DNA of 61,958 nt from an uncultured Erysipelotrichaceae bacterium (GCA_902761625.1 CACWLH010000004.1:25728-87685), one strand, 5' to 3'; positions 44,025 through 53,471 are shown, numbered from the stretch's first letter. Notes: generated from the letters alone by a model not told the origin. A program made the numbers and translations.

Positions 44025-45509
44025 TTATTGATTCATGACAAGATCGTGCTTATCAATATCAACGATCGCCTTGCCGTCAGCCATGAAGCTGATCTGATCG
44101 GCTGAGAGATCCGTATAGATGACAGTTGAGAGTGCCTGCTCACCGTCATTGATAAAGACTTCGACACTGTAACGATCAAGAATGATACGGAGTTTGATAT
44201 CACCGCCCAGGTCCTTGACTTTCATACTGCGTTTGGAGATAACCGCATTTCTGATGCCGGAGTATCTCCTGTCCACAGTCACGAAGTGATCTTTTCTCTT
44301 GTATCTGATGGATGTGTAATGGCTGTCATCGGAAGCAACATGAATCTCAAACAGTCCGTACGCATCTTCGGCATCAGCTCTGACATTGACAGTCATATCA
44401 AGCATACGTCCGCTGATTCCGTCCAGAGTCATCTTTTCAGATACCGGCACATCTCTGTACAGGGTTTCATTGCCCCAGTAGTTTTCAATTTCTCTGACCG
44501 GATTCTGAATCAGATGATTGTCTTTGATGTGAAGCTCGCGCGGAATTGTCATCTGTCCGAACCATGCAAAATTCTTGGCTCCGTAAACAATCGACTCCCA
44601 GTTCTGCATCCAGGCAACCATGATCCTTCTTCCATCCGGTGCGATCAAAGTTGTCGGGGCATAGAAATCAACACCGCCGTCAATCGGCTGATCATTCTCT
44701 TCGATCAGTTTTGTATTCTCCTGATCAAATGTACCGATCAGACACATCGTGCCATTGCCCGGATTGTATTTGTCAGGCGTTTTTGTCATATTCATCGGGC
44801 TGCAGATCAGGACGTGTTTGCCGTCAAGCTCGAAGAAATCGGGGCATTCCCAGATTGTGCCGTAGCGGCCGTTATTCTCCGCCAGAACACCCTTGAATGT
44901 CCAGTTCATTCCGTTCTCACTTGTATAGTAAACAATCCGTCCGTCTGACTTGCCTTTGCATGCACAGATCACGCATGCCCATGTTCCGTCATCCAGACGG
45001 AATACTTTCGGATCACGGAAGTCATAGCGGCTGTATCCTTCCGGCAGATCTTTGCTTGTCAGAACAGGATTGCCTTCATATTTGACATATTCCCCGCTGT
45101 CGTCAATGACGGCAACGCACTGTGTCTGGATATACTTATTGTATTCATCCGTCACATTGACACCGGTATACATCAGTGCCTGTCTTCCGTCATTCAGTTC
45201 AAAGGCGCTGCCTGAGAAACAGCCATCCGCATCAGCGGCCGTATCCGGAGCAAGGGCAGCCGGAAGATATTCCCAATGAATCAGATCCTTACTTTTGGCG
45301 TGAGCCCAATGCATAGGGCCCCAGCGATTGTCATACGGGAAATACTGATAGAAAAGATGGTATTCTCCCTTGTAATAAGAAAATCCGTTCGGGTCATTCA
45401 TCCATCCGCTTCTTGAAGAAAGGTGAAACCGCGGTCTTTCTGTTTCAAGGACTGAATTTCCTACTTTTGCCTCATATTCCCGTGCATCTTTTAACATCTG
45501 GCTGCTCAT
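44025..45509 (-). CDS. Sucrose/fructan hydrolase, GH32
   Basis: 494 residues, cytoplasmic. The nucleophile Asp is in WMNDPNG, the transition-state Asp in FRDPKVF, and the acid/base Glu in WECPDFFEL. A beta-sandwich domain follows with SVEVFINDGEQALS. It splits terminal fructose from sucrose, kestose-type oligosaccharides or inulin fragments. It is the last gene of an operon with the CUT1 permeases and binding protein, so the transported sugar is probably a fructo-oligosaccharide. A sucrose-6-phosphate hydrolase role would need a sucrose PTS, which is not seen here. Confidence 0.92.
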   Translation of the reverse strand: MSSQMLKDAREYEAKVGNSVLETERPRFHLSSRSGWMNDPNGFSYYKGEYHLFYQYFPYDNRWGPMHWAHAKSKDLIHWEYLPAALAPDTAADADGCFSGSAFELNDGRQALMYTGVNVTDEYNKYIQTQCVAVIDDSGEYVKYEGNPVLTSKDLPEGYSRYDFRDPKVFRLDDGTWACVICACKGKSDGRIVYYTSENGMNWTFKGVLAENNGRYGTIWECPDFFELDGKHVLICSPMNMTKTPDKYNPGNGTMCLIGTFDQENTKLIEENDQPIDGGVDFYAPTTLIAPDGRRIMVAWMQNWESIVYGAKNFAWFGQMTIPRELHIKDNHLIQNPVREIENYWGNETLYRDVPVSEKMTLDGISGRMLDMTVNVRADAEDAYGLFEIHVASDDSHYTSIRYKRKDHFVTVDRRYSGIRNAVISKRSMKVKDLGGDIKLRIILDRYSVEVFINDGEQALSTVIYTDLSADQISFMADGKAIVDIDKHDLVMNQ

Positions 45510-45534
45510 AAATTACTTCCATTTCTAATAAATA

Positions 45535-45570
45535 TTGGTACCTCCCGGCATACCCGCCGGGAGATACCAA
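45535..45570 (-). other. Intergenic mRNA hairpin between binding protein and GH32
   Basis: TTGGTA / TACCAA and CTCCCGGC / GCCGGGAG arms form a long GC-rich stem around a six-base loop. No T run follows on the minus strand. It likely protects the 3' end of the upstream binding-protein mRNA. Confidence 0.7.
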
Positions 45571-45586
45571 TCAATAGTATAACTGA

Positions 45587-47275
45587 TTATTTGTTGAATG
45601 CGTCGAAATACTTCTGGTGAATTTCAAGATATTCTGTTAAGCCATAAGCTTCGAGATCGGACTGCAGCTTATTCCATGCAGCATCATCGAAACCGTCCTT
45701 GACAGCGTTGGACTTGAATTCGTTGATAACCTTTGTCAGGTCAGCACTGAGGTCAGAGCATCTCTTTGTGTCATCCGTTGTCATGAAGACGTTCGGGAAG
45801 ACATACTTGCTGTTCATGTCAGGTGTGTAGATGTCCTTGATCCAGTCAAGACGATACTGAGCATCATCAGGGCATGTAACGTAAACATCATAGTATTCAT
45901 CGAGAATAGCCAGCGGACCGCCGACAGCTTCAGCTTCACGAACTTCTACAGGGGAAGCATCGCCGAGCCATGTGTGCTTCAGCATCGGTTCGCCCTTGTC
46001 ATTCTGGCTCATTTCGAAGATATCGAAGTCATCGTCTTCACCATATGTACCCCAGTTGTTCTGCGGGGACTGGATCGGATCATACATCTGGTCGAGCCAT
46101 GCGCAGATCAGTGCAGGGTTCTTAGCAGTTGCAGTAACAACACAGCGGCCTCTGTCGAAACCGGAAGTGAAGGAACCATTGTCCGGTGTGAGGTTTCTTG
46201 TGTCAGCTGTCAGAACAGGCATCGGTACCCAGCTCTTGCCGGCAATCAGATCATCCATGGAAACCTGTGCAACGTTTGCAACGTCCCAAGTGAAGCAGAC
46301 GCCATAACGTCCGGACTTACCCTTGGCAACATATGTGGACCAGTCCTGAGTGAATGCTTCAACGTCGATGAGACCTTCATCATAGAGCTTGTGGAGCCAT
46401 TCAAGACCCTTCTTGAAGCCTTCCTGTGTAGCAGAGCTGACAACTTTGCCTTCGTCTGTAACAACGATGTGTCTGCCGGGATCAGGATCGCCTAAGCCTT
46501 CGCCGAAACCGTTGATAAGAACCATCGGGTCCTGGCCGCCGTCGTTCATGATGCAGGACATCGGGATGATGTCGCCGTCGATGTTGAATTCTTTCTTGAG
46601 ATCGGCTGCGTTGTCGCGGAAAGCGATCAGAACTTTTTCGAAGTCTTCAACAGTTGTCGGAACTTCGAGTCCGAGGAAGTCGAGCCAGTTCTTGTTGATG
46701 AAAGGCATGTCGTCGATTGTCTGAATCGCTGTCTTTTCATAACCGAGCTGTTCGATCCAAGGCAGAGCCCAGATGTGACCGTCTGCGTCTTCGCACATTG
46801 TCCTGTACTCAGGAGCCTTTTCGAAGACTGTCTTGAGGTTCGGCATGTACTGGTCGATTAAATCTTCCAGAGGGATGATAGCACCCTGCTTCGCATACTT
46901 CAGCAGGTCTGTGTCACCGAATCCGGCAGTGAAGACGAATTCAGGAAGTGTCTTGACGTTGGACATTTCGAGAGCAATCTTGTCGCCCCACTGGTCGCTC
47001 TGGATTGCCTTCCACTCAACGTGGACGTTTGTCTGTTCTTCAAGACGCTTGAAGATTGTACGGTTGTTCGGTTCGGATTCTGTACCTGCAGGGTAGCTGA
47101 TCAGACCGCTGATTGTTGCTTTTTCAGCAAGAGGGAATGTCAGGTCAGCAGGATCGACATCGCTGCTTCCGCCGCCGGAAGGTGTGCTTCCGCCGCCGCC
47201 ACCGCAGCCAGCCAGAAGGACAACAGCCATCAGAGCTGTTCCAGCCTTTTTCACTGTGTTGTAAAAGTTACTCAT
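45587..47275 (-). CDS. Lipoprotein sugar-binding protein of CUT1 ABC transporter (LplA-type)
   Basis: 562 residues. A signal peptide ends in the lipobox LLAGC with Cys24 lipidated, followed by a poly-Gly/Ser linker. The large binding domain (FKRLEEQTNVHVEWKAIQSDQWG) is of the long LplA/YtcQ group that binds oligosaccharides at the cell surface. It delivers its ligand to the two permeases encoded upstream, and the ATPase is the MsmK-type protein encoded at 52239. The hairpin after the gene may make it the most abundant product of the operon. AGGAG precedes the ATG. Confidence 0.9.
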   Translation of the reverse strand: MSNFYNTVKKAGTALMAVVLLAGCGGGGGSTPSGGGSSDVDPADLTFPLAEKATISGLISYPAGTESEPNNRTIFKRLEEQTNVHVEWKAIQSDQWGDKIALEMSNVKTLPEFVFTAGFGDTDLLKYAKQGAIIPLEDLIDQYMPNLKTVFEKAPEYRTMCEDADGHIWALPWIEQLGYEKTAIQTIDDMPFINKNWLDFLGLEVPTTVEDFEKVLIAFRDNAADLKKEFNIDGDIIPMSCIMNDGGQDPMVLINGFGEGLGDPDPGRHIVVTDEGKVVSSATQEGFKKGLEWLHKLYDEGLIDVEAFTQDWSTYVAKGKSGRYGVCFTWDVANVAQVSMDDLIAGKSWVPMPVLTADTRNLTPDNGSFTSGFDRGRCVVTATAKNPALICAWLDQMYDPIQSPQNNWGTYGEDDDFDIFEMSQNDKGEPMLKHTWLGDASPVEVREAEAVGGPLAILDEYYDVYVTCPDDAQYRLDWIKDIYTPDMNSKYVFPNVFMTTDDTKRCSDLSADLTKVINEFKSNAVKDGFDDAAWNKLQSDLEAYGLTEYLEIHQKYFDAFNK

Positions 47276-47302
47276 GTTAAATTTTTCTCCTAAATAAATT
47301 TT

Positions 47303-48208
47303 TTAACCCTTGACCGCACCGGCCATGATTCCGCTGTCGAAATATCTCTGGAAGAACGGATACATGATCATGAGCGGTAAGCTTGAGATGATGATTGTCG
47401 CATACTTCAGCAGTTCGGCCAGCTGGGCACGGGCTGCTGTACTCTGCATGTCTGAGACCATGCCCGGTTCAGGCTGGTTCTGAATCAGGATTGAACGGAG
47501 AACCAGCTGCAGAGGCTGTTTGGCTGCGCTGTTGAGGTAAATCATTGCATCGAAGTAGCTGTTCCACATACCGACAAAGTTCCACATGGAAATGGTCGCG
47601 ATAATCGGTGTGCAGACAGGCAGAAGAATCTGGAAGAAATAAACCATTTCATCTGCGCCGTCGATTTCGGAAGCTTCCTGAAGATCCTTCGGAATTCCCT
47701 GATAATAAGTTCTGGCAATAATCATGTTCCAGACACTGAACGCGCCCGGGATCAGAATTGCCCAGATGGTATCAAGCATTCCGAGATTGGAAATCAGCAA
47801 GTATGTAGGGATGAGGCCGCCGCCGAAGAACATTGTGATGATAAAGAGCGTATTGAAGAAACCTTTGCCTTTAAAATCAGGACGGGACATCGGGTAAGCA
47901 GCCAGCAGAGTAATAACTCCGGAAATGATTGTGAAGAGAATCGAGTAGATCAGGGCGTTTTTGAAACCGACCCAGATCTGACTGTTGCTCATAACACGCT
48001 CATATGCCGTAAGTGTCCATTTTGAGAAGTCAAATGTCAGACCTTTGTTCTGCAGTGTAACCGGATCAATGAATGAAGCCAGGATGATATAAATCATCGG
48101 CAGAATGATCGCCACGCAGAACAGACCAAGGAGAATGTAACCGATAATGAGGATTACTTTATCCTCTGTAGGATACTTGGAGAATTCGCTTTTCTTTTTC
48201 TCACTCAT
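47303..48208 (-). CDS. CUT1 ABC sugar permease (MalG/LplC-type)
   Basis: 301 residues from the ATG at 48208 (GGAGGG upstream). Six transmembrane helices; the EAA loop that contacts the ATPase is LQEASEIDGADEMVYFFQILLPV. The C-terminal end AGAVKG is typical of the YtcP/LplC group. With the LplB-type partner it forms the channel for a fructo-oligosaccharide-like sugar. 27 bases separate it from the binding-protein gene. Confidence 0.92.
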   Translation of the reverse strand: MSEKKKSEFSKYPTEDKVILIIGYILLGLFCVAIILPMIYIILASFIDPVTLQNKGLTFDFSKWTLTAYERVMSNSQIWVGFKNALIYSILFTIISGVITLLAAYPMSRPDFKGKGFFNTLFIITMFFGGGLIPTYLLISNLGMLDTIWAILIPGAFSVWNMIIARTYYQGIPKDLQEASEIDGADEMVYFFQILLPVCTPIIATISMWNFVGMWNSYFDAMIYLNSAAKQPLQLVLRSILIQNQPEPGMVSDMQSTAARAQLAELLKYATIIISSLPLMIMYPFFQRYFDSGIMAGAVKG

Positions 48209-48224
48209 ATTTCTCCCTCCATGA

Positions 48225-49151
48225 TCAATACATACCCTTGCCATCATTCATGTTCTGAACAACCTTGTTCATGCTGACCAGAAGGATGACATTGATAATG
48301 GTGTTAAACAGACCGACGGCGGTGGAGAAACCATAGTCACCGTCAAGAAGACCTTTTTTGTATGTGTACGTGGAAATGATTTCCGAAGCACTCATGTTCA
48401 GGTCAGTCTGCAGAGCATATGCCTTTTCGAAACCGACGCTCATGATGTTACCGACAGCCATGATGAACTGAATCAGGACTGTGTCCTTGATTGCAGGCCA
48501 TTCAACTGCCTTGATCTGCTGAATGATGTTTGCACCGTCAATAACTGCTGCTTCCTTCAGTTCCTTGCTGGCGTTGGACAGTGCGGCTGTATAAATGATG
48601 GAGCCCCAGCCTGCGCCCTGCCAGATACCGGATGCGATATAGATCGTACGGAATGCAGACGGCATAGTCATGAAGTTTGTCTGTGTGCCGAGCAGTGAGT
48701 TGATCATACCTGTCGGAGAAAGCAGGATACGGACGATACCGCAGAGGACGATAACAGAAATGAAATTCGGCATGTAAAGAACAAGCTGAATTTTCTGCTT
48801 GATGCTCGAGCTCAGGATTCGGTTGAGCAGGAAGGCAAGCAGAATCGGTACCGGGAATCCCCAGAGCAAGCCAAAGACACTCAGCTTCAATGTGTTCATG
48901 AGGTATCTCATGAAGTCAGGAGAGGAAAGGAATCTTGAGAAATGACTGAATCCTACCCACTCACTGCCGAGAATTCCTCTGAACGGGTTGTAATCCATAA
49001 ATGCGATCAGAACACCGCCCATCGGAATATATCTGAAGATGATTGTCAGAAGGAACGCCGGTAAAATAAAAATCGCATAAAGCTGCCAGTGCTGTTTAAT
49101 ATAAAGCAGAGTGGCATGCAGTTTCGAGTTATTAGTCGAAACCTTTTCCAT
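48225..49151 (-). CDS. CUT1 ABC sugar permease (MalF/LplB-type)
   Basis: 308 residues with six transmembrane helices. The EAA loop reads LKEAAVIDGANIIQQIKAVEWPAI. It is the first gene of the operon (permease, permease, binding protein, GH32), has AGGAGGG before its ATG, and is divergent from the LacI gene at 49658 with a 506-base regulatory region that contains repeated operators. The operon has no ATPase gene of its own. Confidence 0.92.
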   Translation of the reverse strand: MEKVSTNNSKLHATLLYIKQHWQLYAIFILPAFLLTIIFRYIPMGGVLIAFMDYNPFRGILGSEWVGFSHFSRFLSSPDFMRYLMNTLKLSVFGLLWGFPVPILLAFLLNRILSSSIKQKIQLVLYMPNFISVIVLCGIVRILLSPTGMINSLLGTQTNFMTMPSAFRTIYIASGIWQGAGWGSIIYTAALSNASKELKEAAVIDGANIIQQIKAVEWPAIKDTVLIQFIMAVGNIMSVGFEKAYALQTDLNMSASEIISTYTYKKGLLDGDYGFSTAVGLFNTIINVILLVSMNKVVQNMNDGKGMY

Positions 49152-49179
49152 TGAACCCTCCTTTTGAAAACCACCGATT

Positions 49180-49191
49180 GTGCATTTGCAC
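49180..49191. promoter_or_regulatory. LacI-type operator candidate, copy 1
   Basis: GTGCATTTGCAC (GTGCA / TGCAC arms) lies in the 5' UTR of the permease operon. Related copies are at 49542-49550 (reverse) and 49566-49577. Confidence 0.5.
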
Positions 49192-49217
49192 GCCGCGGCC
49201 AGATTGTGTTATGCACA

Positions 49218-49231
49218 GTAAGCGGTTTCAA
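49218..49231 (-). promoter_or_regulatory. cre-like site (CcpA)
   Basis: Minus strand TGAAACCGCTTACT differs from the consensus TGWNANCGNTNWCA only at the last base and lies just downstream of the -10 box, a position expected for catabolite repression. Confidence 0.5.
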
Positions 49232-49241
49232 GTTCAAGACT

Positions 49242-49270
49242 AATTTATCAAAAGCCATACGTGACGTCAA
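49242..49270 (-). promoter_or_regulatory. Promoter of the CUT1 permease operon
   Basis: TTGACG and TAAATT with a 17-base spacer on the minus strand, about 90 bases before the first start codon. Confidence 0.65.
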
Positions 49271-49275
49271 TCTTT

Positions 49276-49294
49276 TGTGAAACGTTTTTTCACA
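49276..49294. promoter_or_regulatory. Inverted-repeat operator candidate
   Basis: TGTGAAACGTTTTTTCACA has 7-bp arms and lies directly upstream of the permease promoter. The core GTGAAACGTTTTTT recurs at 49508-49521, on the LacI side of the divergent region. Confidence 0.5.
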
Positions 49295-49507
49295 TTTTGG
49301 CGGCATATAAAGCGGAATGACCCATTTCCGAACAATATCCTATCCATCCATATTAAAATCTGTTTTATCCATGAATCTTTGAGCGCCGACTCCCGCGGAA
49401 CATTTTTTGAAGCCATCCGGTCAGAGAAACAGGACATGATCCGTTATCCTGTCATCCGCGGGAAAATGCACTGCCGGATCATGCCGAAAACAGAATTCAC
49501 AGCTTTC
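49295..49507. other. Central part of the divergent regulatory region
   Basis: 213 bases between the two operator clusters. I see no supported gene; an open frame crossing it lacks a ribosome-binding site. Confidence 0.4.
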
Positions 49508-49577
49508 GTGAAACGTTTTTTGCTCTTTTCTTGTATTCTCGGCAAATGCAAGTTATTATCAGTTTGTGCATTTGCAT
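49508..49577. promoter_or_regulatory. Operator cluster near the LacI gene
   Basis: Holds a second GTGAAACGTTTTTT (49508-49521), GCAAATGCA (49542-49550) and GTGCATTTGCAT (49566-49577). The same two motifs occur on the permease side, suggesting looping or two regulators. Confidence 0.5.
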
Positions 49578-49600
49578 CATTGTATTTTACGCCCGTATAT

Positions 49601-49629
49601 TTGACAGTCCAAATCCCTGAATGTTAAAT
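49601..49629 (+). promoter_or_regulatory. Promoter of the LacI-DUF624 cluster
   Basis: TTGACA and TTAAAT with a 17-base spacer; the start codon follows 28 bases later. Confidence 0.7.
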
Positions 49630-49657
49630 TTATAAGGATAGATAAGGACTTAAATAA

Positions 49658-50707
49658 ATGGGGAAAAAAGTTACAATCCAGGATATTGCGGATGCACTGG
49701 GACTTTCCAGAAATACTGTATCCAAAGCAATCAACAACTCAGAGGGGCTTGCCGAAAGCACAAAGCAGATGATCCTCGAAAAGGCTGTGGAAATGGGTTA
49801 TAAACAGTTTTCCTATGTGATGGCAATGAGTGATCTTGTCAATAACAAACTCTCGTCCGACAGTCCCCGCCAGATCGGTGAAGTCGCTCTGTTCACAACC
49901 TCTTATCTGACCAAGGGCAGTTATTTCGCAACACTGATGCTGGATAAGTTCCAGCACGAAATCAGCCAGCTCGGCTATTCGATTGTTTCGTATGTCATCC
50001 AGAAGGATGCCATCGATTCCCTGACACTGCCGCTTACGTTCGACCCTGAAAAAACGTGTGCCGTTGTCTGCATCGAGCTTTTTAACAAAGAGTATGCGGA
50101 TCTGGTATGTTCTCTTGATCTGCCGGTGCTGTTTGTGGACGGTCCGTGTATGTATAACAGACGGAGTGTCAACTGCGATCAGCTCATGATGGACAATGAT
50201 ACGGAAATCTCGCAGTTCATTCATGAGAAGGCATCCCGGGGACTTACCCGCTTCGGCTTCATCGGCGACCGTAAACATTGCCAGTCGTTCTATGAAAGAT
50301 ATTGTGCCTTCAGAATCTCCCTGGATTCCGAAGGTCTTAAATATGATGAGAAATTCGTCATCTCGCCTGAGGACCGGGATCTCGTCCAGCTTGAGGAAGC
50401 GCTCAGAAAACTTGATGAATATCCTGAAGTCTTCATCTGTGCCAATGACTTCCTTGCCATTGACGCAATGATGATTCTCAAGTGCGTGGACAGCAGTCTT
50501 CTGAATCAGATCCGTTTCCTCGGATTTGATGATTCACATGAATCACGGATCTTCACACCGGCGCTCTCCACGATCCACATCCACACCCAGTCAATGGCTT
50601 ACGCTGCGGTTCAGCTGCTGATGAGCAGAATGCAGTACCCGACGATGGAGTATCGGACAGTCCATATATCAACGGATCTGATCCAGAGGGAATCCACCGA
50701 ATTCTGA
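49658..50707 (+). CDS. LacI family transcriptional regulator
   Basis: 349 residues. The N-terminal helix-turn-helix is VTIQDIADALGLSRNTVSKAINNS. The effector domain has an extended first part (residues about 60-110) not seen in short LacI proteins and ends with FLGFDDSHESRIFTPALSTI. It is divergent from the permease-GH32 operon and flanked by repeated palindromes, so it is the likely repressor of that operon. DUF624, unknown membrane protein and MsmK-type genes follow in the same direction. AAGGAC before the ATG. Confidence 0.9.
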   Translation: MGKKVTIQDIADALGLSRNTVSKAINNSEGLAESTKQMILEKAVEMGYKQFSYVMAMSDLVNNKLSSDSPRQIGEVALFTTSYLTKGSYFATLMLDKFQHEISQLGYSIVSYVIQKDAIDSLTLPLTFDPEKTCAVVCIELFNKEYADLVCSLDLPVLFVDGPCMYNRRSVNCDQLMMDNDTEISQFIHEKASRGLTRFGFIGDRKHCQSFYERYCAFRISLDSEGLKYDEKFVISPEDRDLVQLEEALRKLDEYPEVFICANDFLAIDAMMILKCVDSSLLNQIRFLGFDDSHESRIFTPALSTIHIHTQSMAYAAVQLLMSRMQYPTMEYRTVHISTDLIQRESTEF

Positions 50708-50723
50708 TATACGGTAAAGCTTT

Positions 50724-51365
50724 ATGAGTTATTTTTCTTATGACAGCAAATTCAGCCAGGTTCTGATCAAACTCTCTTACAGCTGCTGGCTGAACGTACT
50801 ATGGATGCTGTGCTCACTTCCGGTCTTCACGATCGGCGCATCCACAACAGCGCTTTATTCAGTAACGCTGAAAATCGCGGATGACATGGAGACCAATATC
50901 ACAAAGCAGTTCTTCAAATCCTTTAAGGAAAACTTTGCCCAGGCAACCAGGCTGTGGCTGATCATGCTGGCAGCCGGCATATTCCTTACTGTGGATCTGC
51001 TCTTTGTATACCGCCTGCGCGCTTCATCGGCAGGTACCATGGCTGTCATGTGGACGCTTGTCATGGCATTTATCATCGGGGCATGTGTAGTGTATATCAT
51101 CGTGCTGCTCAATCTGTTCCCGCTTGTCGCAAGCTTTGTCAACACCGATAAGGAAATGCTGAAAAACGCTTTCCTGGTCGGCGTAAGATATTTGTTCGCA
51201 AGCATTACAATGTTCCTGATTCATGTAATAATGTTTCTGGCGATTGCTCTTGTCTTTACGCCTTTGGCGATATTCGGAGAAGGTCTCTGCGCATTGCTGT
51301 GCTCTTACGTTCTGCGGAGTGTGATCAGACTGCTTTCCGTTCCGGCTGATCAGGAGGATCAATAA
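50724..51365 (+). CDS. DUF624 (YesL-like) membrane protein
   Basis: 213 residues with about five transmembrane helices. The N-terminal FSQVLIKLSYSCWLNVLWMLCSLPVFTIGASTTALYSV is the DUF624 signature. Such genes accompany CUT1 transporters of the LplABC/YtcQP group, but their function is unknown; an assembly or regulatory role for the permease is a common guess. It starts 16 bases after the LacI gene and its stop overlaps the next start (TAATG). Confidence 0.88.
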   Translation: MSYFSYDSKFSQVLIKLSYSCWLNVLWMLCSLPVFTIGASTTALYSVTLKIADDMETNITKQFFKSFKENFAQATRLWLIMLAAGIFLTVDLLFVYRLRASSAGTMAVMWTLVMAFIIGACVVYIIVLLNLFPLVASFVNTDKEMLKNAFLVGVRYLFASITMFLIHVIMFLAIALVFTPLAIFGEGLCALLCSYVLRSVIRLLSVPADQEDQ

Positions 51366-52108
51366 TGGTCAAGCCCAGGGGTACAGAAGAACATTTCCAT
51401 CTCAAAGAGTCCTTTAAAAAAATGACTTTCAAGGAGAAGATCGAATACATCTTCGCCTATTATAAATTACCTGTCATCACTGCTATTATCGCGGCCGCAG
51501 TGTTGATATCTACAGCCGTCGAACGGGCGAACAGGAAGGAGCCGGTGCTTTATACGGCATTTGCCAATGTAGGGATTGGCGAGACTCTTCTTGGTCACCT
51601 GAGCGACGAGTACCTCACGTTTGCCGGCAAAACCAGCAAACAGACAGTGTCCGTTTATCTGGACCTCTACATTTCAGATGATGCGTCATCTGAAAACCAT
51701 CAGTACGCATATGCTTCCAAGCTGAAGATTCTGGGTGCACTCAGCTCCCGCCAGCTTGACGTTGTGTTTATGAACAAGGAAGCGTATGACCTGTTTTCAT
51801 CCAGCGGATTCCTCTGCCGCCTCGATGACCTGCTTAAGCAGGACACAGAGCTCTACAATGAGCTGAGTGATCTGATTGTAAGCAATACGGTCATTCTGGA
51901 TGACAATGCCATTGAGTATGATCTGGGCGAAGCCGAAGAGTATAAGGCTGAAACAACTGAAATTCCGAACGGCCTGGATGTCTCAACCGCGCCTTGTCTG
52001 GCAAGTGCCGGTTTCCCTGATACCGTCTATTTCGGTGTCATCGAAAACAGCACCCACAAGGAAGAAGCACTTTCCTTCGCAGGCTATCTCTTTGAGCCCT
52101 ATCCTTAA
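51365..52108 (+). CDS. Single-pass membrane protein of unknown function
   Basis: 247 residues. A cytoplasmic N terminus with a Lys-rich stretch (HLKESFKKMTFKEKIEYIFAYYK) precedes one transmembrane helix at about residues 36-53 (LPVITAIIAAAVLISTAV). The extracellular rest resembles part of a substrate-binding fold (LDVVFMNKEAYDLFSSSGFLCRLDDLL). I recognise no family for certain. Its start overlaps the DUF624 stop, so the two are translated together and likely act with the same sugar transporter. Confidence 0.75.
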   Translation: MVKPRGTEEHFHLKESFKKMTFKEKIEYIFAYYKLPVITAIIAAAVLISTAVERANRKEPVLYTAFANVGIGETLLGHLSDEYLTFAGKTSKQTVSVYLDLYISDDASSENHQYAYASKLKILGALSSRQLDVVFMNKEAYDLFSSSGFLCRLDDLLKQDTELYNELSDLIVSNTVILDDNAIEYDLGEAEEYKAETTEIPNGLDVSTAPCLASAGFPDTVYFGVIENSTHKEEALSFAGYLFEPYP

Positions 52109-52238
52109 AAGAGACTGCCGCCCATTCCGTAAGACGGTGTAAAACCGTGCCAGTAAGTCAGAGCCTTTTCGATTAAATAACGGCAGCTGACTTCATAATT
52201 CTTTCAAAATACTTTAAGAAAGGGGCAAAAAAAGAACT
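52109..52238. other. Leader region before the msmK-like gene
   Basis: 130 bases with an ACGGT-GTAAA-ACCGT hairpin at about 52132-52146 and an AAAGGGG ribosome-binding site 13 bases before the start. No clear promoter or terminator. Confidence 0.4.
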
Positions 52239-53471
52239 ATGGCAACAGTATCACTTAAAGGTATCCAGAAGGTTTATCCTAATACCGAACCGCAGAAAAA
52301 GAAGAAGAAGCAGAAGAAGGAAGATCAGCCTGTAGAAGAGAAGAAGTACAAACTGAAGGTCACCGATGAAGGTGTCGTCGCAGTTGACAACTTCAATCTC
52401 GACATCGCAGACAAAGAATTCATCGTCTTCGTCGGTCCTTCCGGATGCGGAAAATCCACGACTCTCCGTATGGTCGCCGGCCTCGAAGAGATCACAAGAG
52501 GCGATCTCTATATCGACGGCGTCAGAATGAATGACGTAGCTCCGAAAGACAGAGATATCGCAATGGTCTTCCAGAACTATGCGCTGTATCCTCATATGAC
52601 AGTCAGACAGAACCTCGAATTCCCTCTGAAGTTAAGAAAAGTTCCGAAGGAAGAGATGGACAGACGTGTCAATGAAGCTGCTGAAATCCTCGGTATCATC
52701 CAGTTCCTGGACAGAAAGCCGAAGGCTCTTTCCGGCGGTCAGAGACAGCGTGTCGCGATCGGCCGTGCCATCGTCCGTGAACCGAAAGTTCTTCTGATGG
52801 ACGAACCTCTCTCCAACCTTGATGCGAAACTGCGTAACCAGATGAGAGCTGAGATCATCAAACTCAGACACAGAATCAACACAACCTTCATCTACGTTAC
52901 CCATGACCAGACTGAAGCCATGACACTTGGTGACAGAATCGTCATCATGAAAGACGGCGAAGTCCAGCAGATCGGCACACCTCAGGAAGTCTTCGACAAG
53001 CCTGTCAACACATTCGTTGCCGGCTTCATCGGCATGCCGAGAATGAACATGTTCGGCGGCGAACTGATCAAGAAGGACGGCAAGTACTTCGTTAAGGTTC
53101 AGGACGCATGCATCGAACTGTCTGAAGGAAAGCAGAAGAACCTGGCTGCCCGCAACACTGAATCCAGACCGGTCGCAGTCGGATGCAGACCTGAGCATAT
53201 CTCCCTTGATTATGCTGAGGGCAAGATGATCGAAGGTATCGTGGAAGTCAGCGAAATGATGGGTTCCTCTGTACATCTGCACCTGAACTCCCTGGGAAGA
53301 GACTGCATCATCATCGTCCCGACTCTGGACCTCAAGGACAACTCCGCTCTGCAGCAAGGCGCAAATGTGAAGTTCACATTCGCACCGAATGCAATTCATG
53401 TGTTCGATCCGGAAACCGGCAAGAACCTTGAATACACCGAAATCGAAGGCGCTGAAGGCTTAGCTGCATAA
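52239..53471 (+). CDS. msmK: Sugar ABC transporter ATPase (MsmK/UgpC-type) with Lys-rich insertion
   Basis: 410 residues. Walker [11 protein letters not shown]-loop [13 protein letters not shown], signature [14 protein letters not shown], Walker [13 protein letters not shown] and H-loop THDQTEAM are all intact. The C-terminal regulatory domain includes [10 protein letters not shown] and GCRPEHISL. It energises CUT1 permeases that lack their own ATPase, here probably the one at 47303-49151. Unlike normal MsmK, about 28 extra residues, mostly Lys/Glu/Gln (about residues 17-44), lie between the first strand (IQKVYPN) and [11 protein letters not shown]. Codon use is strongly biased, as in abundant proteins. 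Confidence 0.93.
   Translation: MATVSLKGIQKVYPNTEPQKKKKKQKKEDQPVEEKKYKLKVTDEGVVAVDNFNLDIADKEFIVFVGPSGCGKSTTLRMVAGLEEITRGDLYIDGVRMNDVAPKDRDIAMVFQNYALYPHMTVRQNLEFPLKLRKVPKEEMDRRVNEAAEILGIIQFLDRKPKALSGGQRQRVAIGRAIVREPKVLLMDEPLSNLDAKLRNQMRAEIIKLRHRINTTFIYVTHDQTEAMTLGDRIVIMKDGEVQQIGTPQEVFDKPVNTFVAGFIGMPRMNMFGGELIKKDGKYFVKVQDACIELSEGKQKNLAARNTESRPVAVGCRPEHISLDYAEGKMIEGIVEVSEMMGSSVHLHLNSLGRDCIIIVPTLDLKDNSALQQGANVKFTFAPNAIHVFDPETGKNLEYTEIEGAEGLAA

Noticed and set aside
49277..49627. 116-residue frame in the divergent LacI region
   Set aside because: It has no ribosome-binding site and covers the repeated operators and promoters.
52632..53399. 255-residue open frame on the minus strand
   Set aside because: Antisense to the strongly biased msmK-like gene; no motif and no start signal.
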